Made by a program: the position numbers and the translations under genes
Shown here: positions 39,677 to 47,959 of the stretch, piece by piece
How positions within the stretch are numbered: position 1 is the first letter of the stretch
Layout: each line of letters opens with the position of its first letter
Notes under the pieces: model-generated
Databases searched by the model: none
The model's input: the letters and a program-made list of their open reading frames with translations, nothing else
What the model was told of the DNA's origin: nothing
Source of the DNA: Candidatus Bipolaricaulota bacterium
GTDB lineage: Bacteria; Bipolaricaulota; Bipolaricaulia; UBA7950; UBA9294
Assembly (NCBI GenBank): GCA_028278555.1
Contig: JANQEA010000011.1
Location: 1-64,000 of the forward strand
Direction: 5' to 3'
DNA: 64,000 nt

Positions 39677-39934
39677 ATGCTGCAATCGGACCGAAATCGA
39701 AGGATCCCGGGACGAGAGCACCTCGGTGTCGATGACGAGACCTTCCGTCTGACGTGGGGAGGACGAATCGGAGCCGCCTTTCGTCGCCGGTTCAGCCGTC
39801 TTGTGAGAACCTCGCTTCTCGATGGCGTTGTCGGATGGATTCTCGATGCGTTCTGCCTGATCGCGGTCTTCCTTCTCGTCGATGTCCTGTGGGGATCGCT
39901 GGCGGCCAGGTGGGGCTCCGAGGAGCCCGAATGA
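39677..39934 (+). CDS. Small membrane protein coupled to GNAT gene
   Basis: An 85-residue protein: a basic cytoplasmic N-terminus (LTWGGRIGAAFRRRFSRLVR) and one C-terminal membrane helix (VVGWILDAFCLIAVFLLVDVLW). No family recognised. ATG 39677 has a strong SD (GGGGAGGG). The stop overlaps the ATG of the following GNAT gene by four bases (ATGA), which supports it being translated. A TAGTCT -10-like box lies at 39654-39659. Confidence 0.62.
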   Translation: MLQSDRNRRIPGREHLGVDDETFRLTWGGRIGAAFRRRFSRLVRTSLLDGVVGWILDAFCLIAVFLLVDVLWGSLAARWGSEEPE

Positions 39935-40419
39935 CGGAGCGTCTGCGGATCGAACCGCTGGCCGATCACCCGGAGTTGTTCCCGATCCTGGCGGAGTGGG
40001 AGAACGCCGAGTGGGGACACCTGATGCCGGATGTGTCCATCGAAGATCTCGCGGCGGCGTTCGCAAGACGCGCGAATCGGGATCGTGTTCCCATGACATT
40101 TGTCGGGCTCCTGGACGAGGAATTCGTGAGCACAGCGAGCCTGGTCGAGCGCGACCTGCCACCGCGTGCCGATCTGTCTCCATGGTTGGCGATCGTTCGG
40201 ACGCTCCCGCAGCAGCGGGGTCGGGGATTCGGGTCGGCCCTCGTCCGCGCGGTGATGGACAAGGCATTCCATCTCGGTCACGACAGACTCTATCTCTACA
40301 CTCCCGATCAGCAGGATTTCTACGCTCGTCTCGGGTTTAGACCGCTCGAGACGATGGCGTATCGAGGAGAGACGATCACGATTATGCGGGCGGATCAGGC
40401 CCACGAGACACGACTGTGA
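39931..40419 (+). CDS. GNAT-family N-acetyltransferase
   Basis: A 162-residue GNAT protein: LRIEPLADHPELFPILAEWE at the start, acetyl-CoA loop RTLPQQRGRGFGSALVRAVMD (Q/R-x2-G-x-G/A), and the C-terminal DRLYLYTPDQQDFYARLGF. Substrate unknown; the last segment is seen in small-molecule acetyltransferases. It is coupled to the small membrane protein gene upstream by ATGA overlap, an unusual partner. Confidence 0.85.
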   Translation: MTERLRIEPLADHPELFPILAEWENAEWGHLMPDVSIEDLAAAFARRANRDRVPMTFVGLLDEEFVSTASLVERDLPPRADLSPWLAIVRTLPQQRGRGFGSALVRAVMDKAFHLGHDRLYLYTPDQQDFYARLGFRPLETMAYRGETITIMRADQAHETRL

Positions 40420-40435
40420 ACTTGCGGAGGTGCGC

Positions 40436-40870
40436 ATGAAGACAGAGAACAGAACGCCCGACTTCGACGCGCTCCGGCGCGAAATCCGGGACTACCACGA
40501 TGCGTTCATCGACGCGCACGTCGGCAACCGGCCGGAGTTCTTCATCGGGGATCTTGCCGAGGACTACGTCAATGTCTCGCGTGGCGAACTCCTACGCCAG
40601 ACGAAGGACGAGATCCTCGAGCAATTCACCGGGTACCTCGGGAGCACGTCATTCTCCGAATATCGGCTGCTCGGAGAGCCGGCGATCGGCTTCTCGAAGG
40701 ACGGATCCGTCGCTTGGTCGATCTTCCGACTGAAGGTCGCCGGGACGCGGACAATGGCCGACGGGAACGACGTGTCGTTCGACATGACCTGGGGCTGCTT
40801 GATCCTGTTCGAGCGCCACGACGATCGCTGGGTTCGGATCGCCGAAGCATCGAACCACGTGCCTGGATAG
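40436..40870 (+). CDS. NTF2-like/SnoaL-type protein
   Basis: A 144-residue protein with the cone-shaped NTF2-like pattern: an N-terminal helix (ALRREIRDYHDAFIDAHV), FFIGDLAEDYVNVSRGE, and terminal strands GCLILFERHDDRWVRIAEAS. Members are small isomerases, hydrolases or binding proteins; no catalytic residue set can be assigned. ATG 40436 has SD GCGGAGG; GTG 40430 lies inside the SD. Confidence 0.78.
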   Translation: MKTENRTPDFDALRREIRDYHDAFIDAHVGNRPEFFIGDLAEDYVNVSRGELLRQTKDEILEQFTGYLGSTSFSEYRLLGEPAIGFSKDGSVAWSIFRLKVAGTRTMADGNDVSFDMTWGCLILFERHDDRWVRIAEASNHVPG

Positions 40871-40915
40871 GTGCCGGACGGCATCTTCTGCGATCGGTCG
40901 CGATCCCGCGCTGCA

Positions 40916-41341
40916 CTACGACTTCTCTCTGTTTCGGCCGACCTGCCTGAGCTTGCGAACGAAGCGAGCCTCTTCGGTCCGGTCGAGTCGGGCTTTCGGG
41001 GGGCGTTCGAACGCAGCAAACATGATGGCGTAGAGGACCGCGCCGACGCCGCCGAGGAGCGCCGAGATGACCGCCGCGTCGAGTTGGAACTTGAATTGGA
41101 GAGCGAATAGGCCGTTCGTAACCAATCCGATCCCAGCTCCGGCCAGCGCGCCGAGCGCGTAGTAGCGCTTCAACCGCTTGTGCGGGTTCCGCCGTCGAAG
41201 CAGGCGGAGAACAAGCAGGGAAGCCGCGATTCCGGCGGCCATGTAGAGGACGCTCATGTACAGCGGAAGCCCCATGATCGCGAACAGGATCACGCAGAAC
41301 GGAAGCCCCGCTACGAGCGAAAACAGGATTGCCAAGAACAT
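40916..41341 (-). CDS. Small integral membrane protein of unknown function
   Basis: A 141-residue protein with about four hydrophobic segments: MFLAILFSLVAGLPFCVILF, LYMSVLYMAAGIAASLLVL, YALGALAGAGIGLVTNGLF, and AAVISALLGGVGAVLYAIMF. It has a basic C-terminal tail. No family recognised. I prefer ATG 41341 with the purine-rich SD GAGGTGAGG; TTG 41362 is possible. It has its own promoter at 41371-41400. Confidence 0.7.
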   Translation of the reverse strand: MFLAILFSLVAGLPFCVILFAIMGLPLYMSVLYMAAGIAASLLVLRLLRRRNPHKRLKRYYALGALAGAGIGLVTNGLFALQFKFQLDAAVISALLGGVGAVLYAIMFAAFERPPKARLDRTEEARFVRKLRQVGRNREKS

Positions 41342-41370
41342 CGTTCGCCTCACCTCTCTCAACTAGAAAG

Positions 41371-41400
41371 AGGATAAGCCAAGTGATGAATTTAAGTCAA
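41371..41400 (-). promoter_or_regulatory. Promoter of the 41341 membrane protein gene
   Basis: On the minus strand TTGACT (41395-41400), an 18-base spacer and TATCCT (41371-41376), about 30 bases before the ATG. Confidence 0.6.
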
Positions 41401-41448
41401 CAGCATGACAGCCCGCGACGTCGTATGCTGCCAGGTCACTCCTCGGCG

Positions 41449-42918
41449 CTACGCGGCGTTCTGGATGAACCGATCGACGTCAGCCTTGAAGGCGGCGAGC
41501 GACTCCACGTCGAGGTAGAACATGTGCCCAGCTTCGTAGTTGGCCATCTCGATGTTGTCTCGATGCTCGGCATCGACGTTCAAGTGGCTGAGCATGTACT
41601 CGGTCGCGAAGTGCGGCGTGGCAAGATCGTAGTAGCCCTGGCCGACGAAGACCTTGGTGAAGGGGTTCTTCGCCAGCGCGCCCCGGAGCGCTTCGCCGGT
41701 CGCCGGCATCGTCCCCTTCTCCCACTCCCAGGCCTCATTCACCTTGAAACTGAGTGTCTCGTAAGCGAGGTCGGTCTCGATCCCCAGCTCGGTCCGAACG
41801 TAGTCGTTGAACGCCGCGGTGTACGGCGGTGTGATCGCCAGCATCGAAGGGTCGAACTCCGGGCGCTCGGTGGCGGTCGAGGCTTCGATCCCCTTGAATC
41901 GGGAGTCGAGCCGACCGACCGACCGCCTGTCGCCTCGGAGGAGCTCCTTGCAGAAGTGGAAGATGTTGATCCGCAGATTCGTCCCGAGGACGTAGTCGAG
42001 GTCGAGACCGGTGTAGCCGGCGAGCCTCTCCCCAATCGAACGCCGTTCGTCCTCGGTCAGTCGATCCCCCTTCATGAGCGCGAGGGTCAGCTCCCCCTCC
42101 GACCAGGCCTTGACCTCCGCCATCAGCTCGGCGAGCGGCAACTTCTGAAGGTCCTCTGCAAGCTGGCCGTGATACCAGGCAGTCGCCGCGTACGTCGGGA
42201 CGAACAGCTGGAACGGGAGATCGTTTGCGGGCATGAACCGGATCGCGCCGAAATCGAGAACGGTCGAGATCAGGACGATCCCGTTGAACGCGATCCCTCG
42301 ATCGACGAGGTGACCGGCTAGCCCTGCCGCGCGGGTCGTCCCGTAGCTCTCCCCGGCGAGGAAGAGAGGGGATGTCCATCGGTTGTAGCGCGTCAGATAG
42401 AGGCGGATGAACTCGCCGACCGATTCGATGTCGCCCTTGAACCCCCAGAACTTCTTGTCGAGCTCCTCGGTCGCTGCCCGGCTGAACCCGGTGCCGACCG
42501 GATCGATGAAGACGAGATCGGTCCGATCGAGCCACGTCTGCGCGTTCTCCTCGCACCGGTACGGCGGCGCGGGCATCCACCCTTCCTCCTCCATCAGAAC
42601 CCGCTTCGGCCCGATTGCGCCCATGTGGAGCCAGATTGACGAAGAGCCCGGTCCGCCGTTGAAGACGAAGGTGAGCGGACGGACCGCGCGGTTGTCGACT
42701 CCGTAGGCGACGAAGAAGATCTCCGCCTCCGTCTCGTCGAACGCATCCTTCAGCGGGATTGCGCCGGCTCGGGCAGTGTACGTGTAGCTTCCGTCGTTCC
42801 GCGCGTGCTTCGTCTCAACCGGCTCGATACCGAGGAGCTTCCGCTTCTTGTCCTTCTTGGCTGTCTTGTCGCCGTTCGTCTTCTCTTCCGCTGTCGCCGT
42901 GTCACGTTCTTCGGCCAT
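41449..42918 (-). CDS. S10-family serine carboxypeptidase-like protein
   Basis: A 489-residue protein of the S10 (carboxypeptidase Y) clan. It has FNGGPGSSSIW, nucleophile Ser in FLAGESYGTTRAAGLAGHL, Asp in VGQGYYDLATPHFA, and His in YEAGHMFYLD. The N-terminus is a charged stretch (Lys/Glu-rich, about 1-35), with no signal peptide, so it is predicted cytoplasmic or exported by an unseen route. Eukaryotic S10 enzymes are lysosomal; bacterial members are common but poorly studied. SD GAGGAGAG before ATG 42918; upstream frame to 43011 rejected. Confidence 0.9.
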   Translation of the reverse strand: MAEERDTATAEEKTNGDKTAKKDKKRKLLGIEPVETKHARNDGSYTYTARAGAIPLKDAFDETEAEIFFVAYGVDNRAVRPLTFVFNGGPGSSSIWLHMGAIGPKRVLMEEEGWMPAPPYRCEENAQTWLDRTDLVFIDPVGTGFSRAATEELDKKFWGFKGDIESVGEFIRLYLTRYNRWTSPLFLAGESYGTTRAAGLAGHLVDRGIAFNGIVLISTVLDFGAIRFMPANDLPFQLFVPTYAATAWYHGQLAEDLQKLPLAELMAEVKAWSEGELTLALMKGDRLTEDERRSIGERLAGYTGLDLDYVLGTNLRINIFHFCKELLRGDRRSVGRLDSRFKGIEASTATERPEFDPSMLAITPPYTAAFNDYVRTELGIETDLAYETLSFKVNEAWEWEKGTMPATGEALRGALAKNPFTKVFVGQGYYDLATPHFATEYMLSHLNVDAEHRDNIEMANYEAGHMFYLDVESLAAFKADVDRFIQNAA

Positions 42919-43098
42919 CCGGATCTCTCCTCGCGTGCTAGTGTCGTGATTGACCATTGTACTTGCACAAGACAGGTTGGGGTTGGCTCTACCCTTCGAT
43001 GTTCGGCGCACCGAACTCTGGCAGGGGATGCAGCGTGTACTCGTAGTACTTGGAACCGAAAGCTCGAATCCCTAAGATGACTTCATAAGGAGGTGGAT

Positions 43099-43557
43099 AT
43101 GTTGGGGGATACACGTGCAAAGTGTTGTATGTTGGTGGCGATCGTCATCCTTGTGAACATAGCCGGATCGACGCTAGCTTCCGACCAGACCTTCTGCGTG
43201 ATGCAACACACAGGGTACTTCAATCTCTCGGGCGGTCAGATCACCTTCTGGAACGGAACCCGCACAAACTCGAACAGCGAACCGGAGTTCGCCTTCATCA
43301 CGGTCACCGTAGCTCAGCTCACGTCCGCTATGGCCTGTGGCGGGGCTATGACGGGAGGAGTCTGTATCGACTTAGCGGGAGCTGCCGCTGCACCAAGTGT
43401 CCAACTCGAATGGGTCGACATGTCGGGTAGGACTGTCAGCATGGGCCCGGTGGCGATTTGGGGCAACTCGTATACATTCTACGCGAGATGGGCGAGGCTC
43501 TCAGGTACAGGACAGGGGTTCTACACGATCACGTTCAACCCGTGCGGTGGACGTTGA
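43099..43557 (+). CDS. Small secreted protein of unknown function
   Basis: A 152-residue protein with a signal peptide (MLVAIVILVNIAGSTLA) and a beta-rich mature domain (FCVMQHTGYFNLSGGQITFW, GQGFYTITFNPCGG) holding four Cys residues. No family recognised. ATG 43099 has SD AAGGAGG at the right distance; the GTG at 43093 lies inside the SD. It is followed 22 bases later by the solute-binding protein gene, possibly co-transcribed. Confidence 0.75.
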   Translation: MLGDTRAKCCMLVAIVILVNIAGSTLASDQTFCVMQHTGYFNLSGGQITFWNGTRTNSNSEPEFAFITVTVAQLTSAMACGGAMTGGVCIDLAGAAAAPSVQLEWVDMSGRTVSMGPVAIWGNSYTFYARWARLSGTGQGFYTITFNPCGGR

Positions 43558-43579
43558 TGTTATTGCTGTCGGGCGGTAC

Positions 43580-45862
43580 ATGATGTCGGCTAGACGTCGA
43601 CGACTGCTGGTTGCAGCTGTTCTCGCTACCGCCGCGACGTGGTATGCTACCGTAGCGTTTTGTCCTCCGTACGTTCCGCCGTATGAACCTCCGTATCCGC
43701 TCCCCGGGATCTGCGGCTGCTGGGAGGAGGAAGCGGCGGGAGCGGTTGTCGAAACGGAGCAGGACGTTCTGCGAGCCGCGTTCACGTTCACCCTCTCGGG
43801 AGAGGAAGCTCCGTTGGGGGCTGAGTTCCGCGATGCATCAATTGGGGGCATCGTCGAGTGGTACTGGGATTTCGGAAACGGCTGTAGCAGTGCGGAACGG
43901 AATCCGGTGACGGAGTATCGCAGCTTCGGTCGTTACCGTGTGACGTTGACGGTGCGCGATGCCACTGGTACGGAGTCCGAGGTGTCCGATTACGTCGAGG
44001 TTCTTCGGCGCGACAGGAACGGTTGGAGAGACATTCCCTTCCCCAGCACCCTCGTCTATGCAGCGAACAGCTTGCCAGAGAGTCTCGATCCGGTTGCTCA
44101 GGTCCGCTCTCCTGATGCTACTCTTGTTCTCAACCTCTACGAGAGTCTGTTCGAATGGCCTGCTGGCAACGTCGATGCTGGCGAACGGGATCTCGGCTAC
44201 AGTTTGGACACCCGTGATTGCCTGCCGATGCTCGGGATGGCAATCCCCAAGTTCGACAACGGCCTGATCGTCGAGCTTCCCGACGGGCGGGTGCAATACA
44301 CAATCCCGATTCGATGGGGCGTCTTGTTCCACAACGGAGGCGAACTTACAGCTGAGGACGTCGAGTACTCGTTCGAACGCGCTGTCCTGTTGGGGACAGT
44401 CAGCGGCTCAGCCTCGGCGTTGATTGAGGCGCTGTCAGGCGGAACGTACAGCGGTCTCTGCGAGTTGGTGGAAGATGTCCTCGGCATCGATACGTGTCGG
44501 GGGCAGGGAATCCCTGAACTCACCGAGTGGGCACAGTCGAAGGTCTACGAAGCGATTGACCCCTGGATCGAGGTTGACGGGGATAGCATCGTGTTCACGC
44601 TCGATGCGCCCTACGCGCCGTTCCTATCGATGCTCGTGCACGGGAGCGCAGGGGCGAGCGTCCTAGACAAGGAGTGGTGTGCGGAGCGGGGGAGTTGGGA
44701 CGGCGAGCCGGGGACATGGGCCGCACACATTGCTGGCGTTGCCTCGGATTCGCCCCTCTGGAATTCCGCGAACGGTACCGGAGCCTTCAAGCTTGAATCG
44801 CTGCAGCCGGATCAGAGGGCGAGCCTTGTCAGGTTCGATGGTTACTGGCGAGAGCTCGCACGACTCGAGCGTGTGGAAATCGTGTTGGCTGCCGAGGAAG
44901 CTGTCCGATGTGATGCATTGGAGCGCGGCGACGCGGACATCGCAGACATCGTCACCGCCGATTCCCTCGCGCGGGCTGAAGGGATGGATGGCGTTATCGC
45001 GCATTTCCACCTGCCCAGATTGGTGATGTCACCGGTGGTCTTCTTCAACACAGAGATCTCCATGGGTGACAACGCTCTGGTTGGCTCCGGTGGATTGGCT
45101 GAGGATGGTATCCCGTTCGATTTCTTCGCTGACGCCCACGTGCGGAAAGGGTTCGCGTACGCTTTCGACGCCTCGGCCTATATTGGTGAGCTGACGCGGG
45201 CCTCCGGCGGACGGTGCGAGACGATCGGGCCGATTCCCAAAGCATTCCGTTGGGCGTACGAGGAGAGGCTTCACCCGCGCCGCTTCGATCTGGACAAGGC
45301 TGAGGAACACCTGAGACTAGCGTATGACGGCATGCTATGGGACGTGGGATTCACCATGACCCTCCCCTGCGTCGAGGGCGTATTCGATCGGGAACTGCTG
45401 TGCTCGATCTGGCAGAACACCCTCGAATCGCTCAACCCGAGATTCCATATCAACATGCGCTGCATTCCGCATAGTGAGTATGTGAATCTGAGGTGGGATG
45501 GGAAGCTACCGCTTTTTCGGAGTGGCTGGCTAGCCGACTATGCAGACCCGCACAGTTTCGTTGGCGCGTTTGCCTCCTCCGGGAGTGCCTTCGCTTGGTA
45601 TTTCTCTTTAGGCGCCCCCATCCACGCGGTGCTCGAGGAGGAATACGATGTCCTGATCTCAGCTGCGCAGGCGGCCACCGATCTGGCAAAGCGTGCATCG
45701 ATCTACCGCACGATACAGGGAATGCTCAACGAGGATTGCTTCTACGTCTGGCTACCGCAGGCGAGCGGATACCGTGTGATGCGCGATTGGGTTCGGGGAT
45801 GGCGCTTCCATCCGGGGTTGCCTGGACCGCACTTCTACACGATGTATAAGGGATACGAGTAG
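43580..45862 (+). CDS. Peptide/nickel-type ABC solute-binding protein with N-terminal PKD domain
   Basis: A 760-residue exported protein. The N-terminus has a signal-like segment (LLVAAVLATAATWYATVAF) and a Pro/Tyr-rich linker with Cys residues. A PKD domain at about 48-132 shows IVEWYWDFGNGCSSAERNPV and YRVTLTVRDATGT. The rest is an SBP_bac_5 domain: LNLYESLFEWPAG, WGVLFHNGGELTAEDVEYSF, GTGAFKLESL and HVRKGFAYAFDASAYIGE. It would bind oligopeptides or similar, but no permease or ATPase genes are nearby. ATG 43583 is equally possible as start. The SD is weak. Confidence 0.87.
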   Translation: MMSARRRRLLVAAVLATAATWYATVAFCPPYVPPYEPPYPLPGICGCWEEEAAGAVVETEQDVLRAAFTFTLSGEEAPLGAEFRDASIGGIVEWYWDFGNGCSSAERNPVTEYRSFGRYRVTLTVRDATGTESEVSDYVEVLRRDRNGWRDIPFPSTLVYAANSLPESLDPVAQVRSPDATLVLNLYESLFEWPAGNVDAGERDLGYSLDTRDCLPMLGMAIPKFDNGLIVELPDGRVQYTIPIRWGVLFHNGGELTAEDVEYSFERAVLLGTVSGSASALIEALSGGTYSGLCELVEDVLGIDTCRGQGIPELTEWAQSKVYEAIDPWIEVDGDSIVFTLDAPYAPFLSMLVHGSAGASVLDKEWCAERGSWDGEPGTWAAHIAGVASDSPLWNSANGTGAFKLESLQPDQRASLVRFDGYWRELARLERVEIVLAAEEAVRCDALERGDADIADIVTADSLARAEGMDGVIAHFHLPRLVMSPVVFFNTEISMGDNALVGSGGLAEDGIPFDFFADAHVRKGFAYAFDASAYIGELTRASGGRCETIGPIPKAFRWAYEERLHPRRFDLDKAEEHLRLAYDGMLWDVGFTMTLPCVEGVFDRELLCSIWQNTLESLNPRFHINMRCIPHSEYVNLRWDGKLPLFRSGWLADYADPHSFVGAFASSGSAFAWYFSLGAPIHAVLEEEYDVLISAAQAATDLAKRASIYRTIQGMLNEDCFYVWLPQASGYRVMRDWVRGWRFHPGLPGPHFYTMYKGYE

Positions 45863-45890
45863 CGCTGTTCATGACTTGCCAGATCGTGCT

Positions 45891-45920
45891 CTAGCCCCAC
45901 ATGTGAGGCCGTGGGACTAG
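45891..45920. terminator. Hairpin between convergent genes
   Basis: CTAGCCCCAC and GTGGGACTAG form a ten-pair stem (one mismatch) around a ten-base loop, 28 bases after the solute-binding protein stop and 35 before the stop of the convergent methyltransferase gene. No T run on either strand, so terminator function is only likely. Confidence 0.45.
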
Positions 45921-45955
45921 AACCGACCACACACGAATCCACGATGGCAGTGGCA

Positions 45956-46498
45956 TCACCCCACAGGCGCTCTTGGATTCCTGTCTCCGCGCCGTCGCAA
46001 CCGAGGGAGCCACATTGGGACGTCACGCATGTACGCCGCGTACTCGTCGCCGAAACGAGCCAGCAGGAGCTTCTCCTCGGTCCGCGCGAAGACGTGAAGT
46101 GCCACGATGAGCGCGAGCCAGAACGCCGCCGCTGCGAGCGATAGGCTGAACGCCAGGACGCCGAAGAAGAGGAGGATCTCGCTCAGGTACATCGGGTGAC
46201 GGACGATGGCGAACGCGCCTTCGCGGAGGACTCGGTGTTCGGCGTCCTTCCCTACGAAGACCGCTTGGTGGCTCGCCCGTGCAAGCAGAAGAGCGATCAC
46301 GACGAAAACCGCACCGATCGGGATCCGCACGATCAGCGGAACGTGAACGTTGAGGAGAGTCGAGACTCGGAGGAAGAACGAATCGGCGATCCAACAGCCG
46401 ACGAAGAGGATCGCCAGGATCATCTGAACGGCATCGCTCGCCGGATGCTCGCCCGTAAGACGGGTTGGGTTCTCCCGTGGAGCGTCTGTCTTCGACAT
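45956..46498 (-). CDS. Isoprenylcysteine carboxyl methyltransferase (ICMT/PEMT)-like membrane protein
   Basis: A 180-residue membrane protein with about four hydrophobic segments. The conserved C-terminal half has LREGAFAIVRHPMYLSEILLFF (the R/G-x-R-H-P-x-Y motif) and EEKLLLARFGDEYAAYMRDVPMWLP, the typical E-E-x-L-x-x-x-F-G-x-x-Y end that binds SAM. Bacterial members methylate unknown lipids or proteins. Its ATG shares one base with the GNAT stop (TGATG), so it is translationally coupled to that gene. Confidence 0.88.
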   Translation of the reverse strand: MSKTDAPRENPTRLTGEHPASDAVQMILAILFVGCWIADSFFLRVSTLLNVHVPLIVRIPIGAVFVVIALLLARASHQAVFVGKDAEHRVLREGAFAIVRHPMYLSEILLFFGVLAFSLSLAAAAFWLALIVALHVFARTEEKLLLARFGDEYAAYMRDVPMWLPRLRRRGDRNPRAPVG

Positions 46499-46998
46499 CA
46501 GAGCACCTTCTTCATCGGTTGGTATTTGAAGCCGGTCCCGTCGAAACAAGGGCCGGAGCGGACGCTGGTCGACTTCCTGTAGCCGAGGTTCTGATAGAAC
46601 GGGACGGCGTAGAGGGTCGCCTGCATCGTGATCTTCGTGTGGCCGGCGCTTCGAACCCTCCGCTCGAAGGTCTCCATCAGTCGCCGCCCGATTCCTCGCC
46701 GGTGGTGAGATGCGTGGACGAACAGGCTGTGGAGCCGACCGGGACTTCCGCGGAGAACCCCGACGATCGATTGCCTCACTTCATCTTCGGCGACGAGGAC
46801 GATCGGCGCGTCGATTAGCTCCGCGATCCGCTGCTGATGATCCGGCTCTTCCGAGTCGGCGTGGCGGAATGGTCCGAGCAGCTTGAGCTGCTCGGACGGC
46901 GCAGCGTAGGAGAGATTGAACCGCCGGAACGTCTCGGCGATCAGTCGGCCGACTTCGACGGCATCGGCCTTTCGGTATGAACGGATTCCTATGGCCAC
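46498..46998 (-). CDS. GNAT-family N-acetyltransferase
   Basis: A 166-residue GNAT: IGIRSYRKADAVEVGRLI at the start, acetyl-CoA loop LFVHASHHRRGIGRRLMETF, then ATLYAVPFYQNLGYRK. Start GTG at 46998 follows SD GGAGG directly. The frame open to 47043 has no RBS. Coupled (TGATG) to the ICMT-like gene downstream. Confidence 0.85.
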   Translation of the reverse strand: MAIGIRSYRKADAVEVGRLIAETFRRFNLSYAAPSEQLKLLGPFRHADSEEPDHQQRIAELIDAPIVLVAEDEVRQSIVGVLRGSPGRLHSLFVHASHHRRGIGRRLMETFERRVRSAGHTKITMQATLYAVPFYQNLGYRKSTSVRSGPCFDGTGFKYQPMKKVL

Positions 46999-47117
46999 GG
47001 AGCCTCCTGGCGGAAGGATGCCGAACCGAGTTCCAGAGCGCAACGCACGCTCGATAACCCGGTGTCGCGTTCATGCCGTGAAATGAAGAAATGTGAAGAG
47101 ATGACAAGACTCTCTAT

Positions 47118-47146
47118 TTGACAGATTTCTCTTGGATGCGTAGTCT
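47118..47146 (+). promoter_or_regulatory. Promoter of the 47238 gene
   Basis: TTGACA (47118-47123), a 17-base spacer and TAGTCT (47141-47146), 91 bases before the ATG. The surrounding bases are AT-rich relative to the window. The leader of about 85 bases has no recognised riboswitch. Confidence 0.7.
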
Positions 47147-47237
47147 GGAGTTCATCTGGACCGTGCGGTGTTCTCGAGGCGGGAGCACGCGAAACGGCAC
47201 GGTGCACAAAGACACCCGCTGAAGGGAAGGAGGAACC

Positions 47238-47684
47238 ATGGATGTGAGGAGGCGGAAGACCCTGTGGCTGTCTGCCCTCGTGATCGGCGCGTTGCTTGGC
47301 TGGGCTCTTCTGGGCGCAGCGCAGCTCTCACCCGGCGAGCATCACTATCAACTCGTGCGCAAGACACTGGAGAACGTGGATGACGTTGCCGGTCGTTGGC
47401 AGCACGCGGCCGGCGAGGTGTACCAGCGTGGGAAGCTGGTCGGCTATTACGTGAGCATCAAGCGGGTCACCTGGGGTGGGTCCGACCCGCTGAACACGGC
47501 GGCACTCACGATGACCATCTTCTGGATCGGGGCGAAACCCCCGGAGAACTTCACGCTCCAGGGATCGCATGACTTCAGCAGCGGGAATCAGATCGGCAGC
47601 GTGAGCGCAGCCTCGAGCCTGTTCACGTCGTACATCGGCAAGTCCTTCCTCCGAGAAGGAGACACGCTGATCATCTACAATTAG
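47238..47684 (+). CDS. Exported protein of unknown function
   Basis: A 148-residue protein with a signal or anchor segment (LWLSALVIGALLGWALLGAA). The mature part is beta-rich (GYYVSIKRVTWGGSDP, LNTAALTMTIFWIGAKPPE, EGDTLIIYN). I recognise no family. It is a self-contained unit: its own TTGACA promoter, SD AAGGAGG and a strong terminator 20 bases after the stop, which suggests high expression. Confidence 0.75.
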   Translation: MDVRRRKTLWLSALVIGALLGWALLGAAQLSPGEHHYQLVRKTLENVDDVAGRWQHAAGEVYQRGKLVGYYVSIKRVTWGGSDPLNTAALTMTIFWIGAKPPENFTLQGSHDFSSGNQIGSVSAASSLFTSYIGKSFLREGDTLIIYN

Positions 47685-47706
47685 GCTCGGGATCGGATGC
47701 CAAGAG

Positions 47707-47748
47707 CGCGCCACGGCCTCCTAAGGTCGTGGCGCGCGTCTTCTTCGG
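47707..47748 (+). terminator. Strong intrinsic terminator
   Basis: A 13-pair GC-rich stem (GCGCGCCACGGCC with GGTCGTGGCGCGC, one G-T pair) with loop TCCTAA, followed by GTCTTCTTC. It ends the 47238 gene transcript. Confidence 0.8.
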
Positions 47749-47774
47749 CAGTCAATGACGCCTTGCGCGCTGCC

Positions 47775-47803
47775 TGGCATGGATGTCGTAACAGTGTTAC
47801 AAT
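47775..47803 (+). promoter_or_regulatory. Promoter with palindromic operator before a 49-residue membrane protein gene
   Basis: TACAAT (47798-47803) is a good -10 box; a TGGCAT -35-like box lies 17 bases upstream. A perfect 13-base palindrome GTAAC-AGT-GTTAC (47788-47800) covers the spacer and the start of the -10, a position suited to a repressor. The ATG follows six bases later, a leaderless layout. Confidence 0.55.
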
Positions 47804-47809
47804 GCCGGC

Positions 47810-47959
47810 ATGTCTAGACTGCTCGGAATCATCATCGGGATCGTTGTCGCCGGATTTGTCTTCGCCGGGATTGTCTGGCTGCTCTGGTGGCTGTTCGTGG
47901 TCGCTGCAGCCGTCGCCGTCGCGGGACTCGTCTGGCGCGCCGTGACGCAACAGCGCTAG
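47810..47959 (+). CDS. 49-residue membrane protein
   Basis: ATG 47810 to TAG 47959 encodes MSRLLGIIIGIVVAGFVFAG followed by IVWLLWWLFVVAAAVAVAG and a short basic tail. It is two short hydrophobic stretches or one long hairpin. No SD. The stop overlaps that of the convergent small gene in a shared CTAG, a common end-to-end arrangement. Function unknown; the promoter/operator upstream is the main support. Confidence 0.6.
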   Translation: MSRLLGIIIGIVVAGFVFAGIVWLLWWLFVVAAAVAVAGLVWRAVTQQR

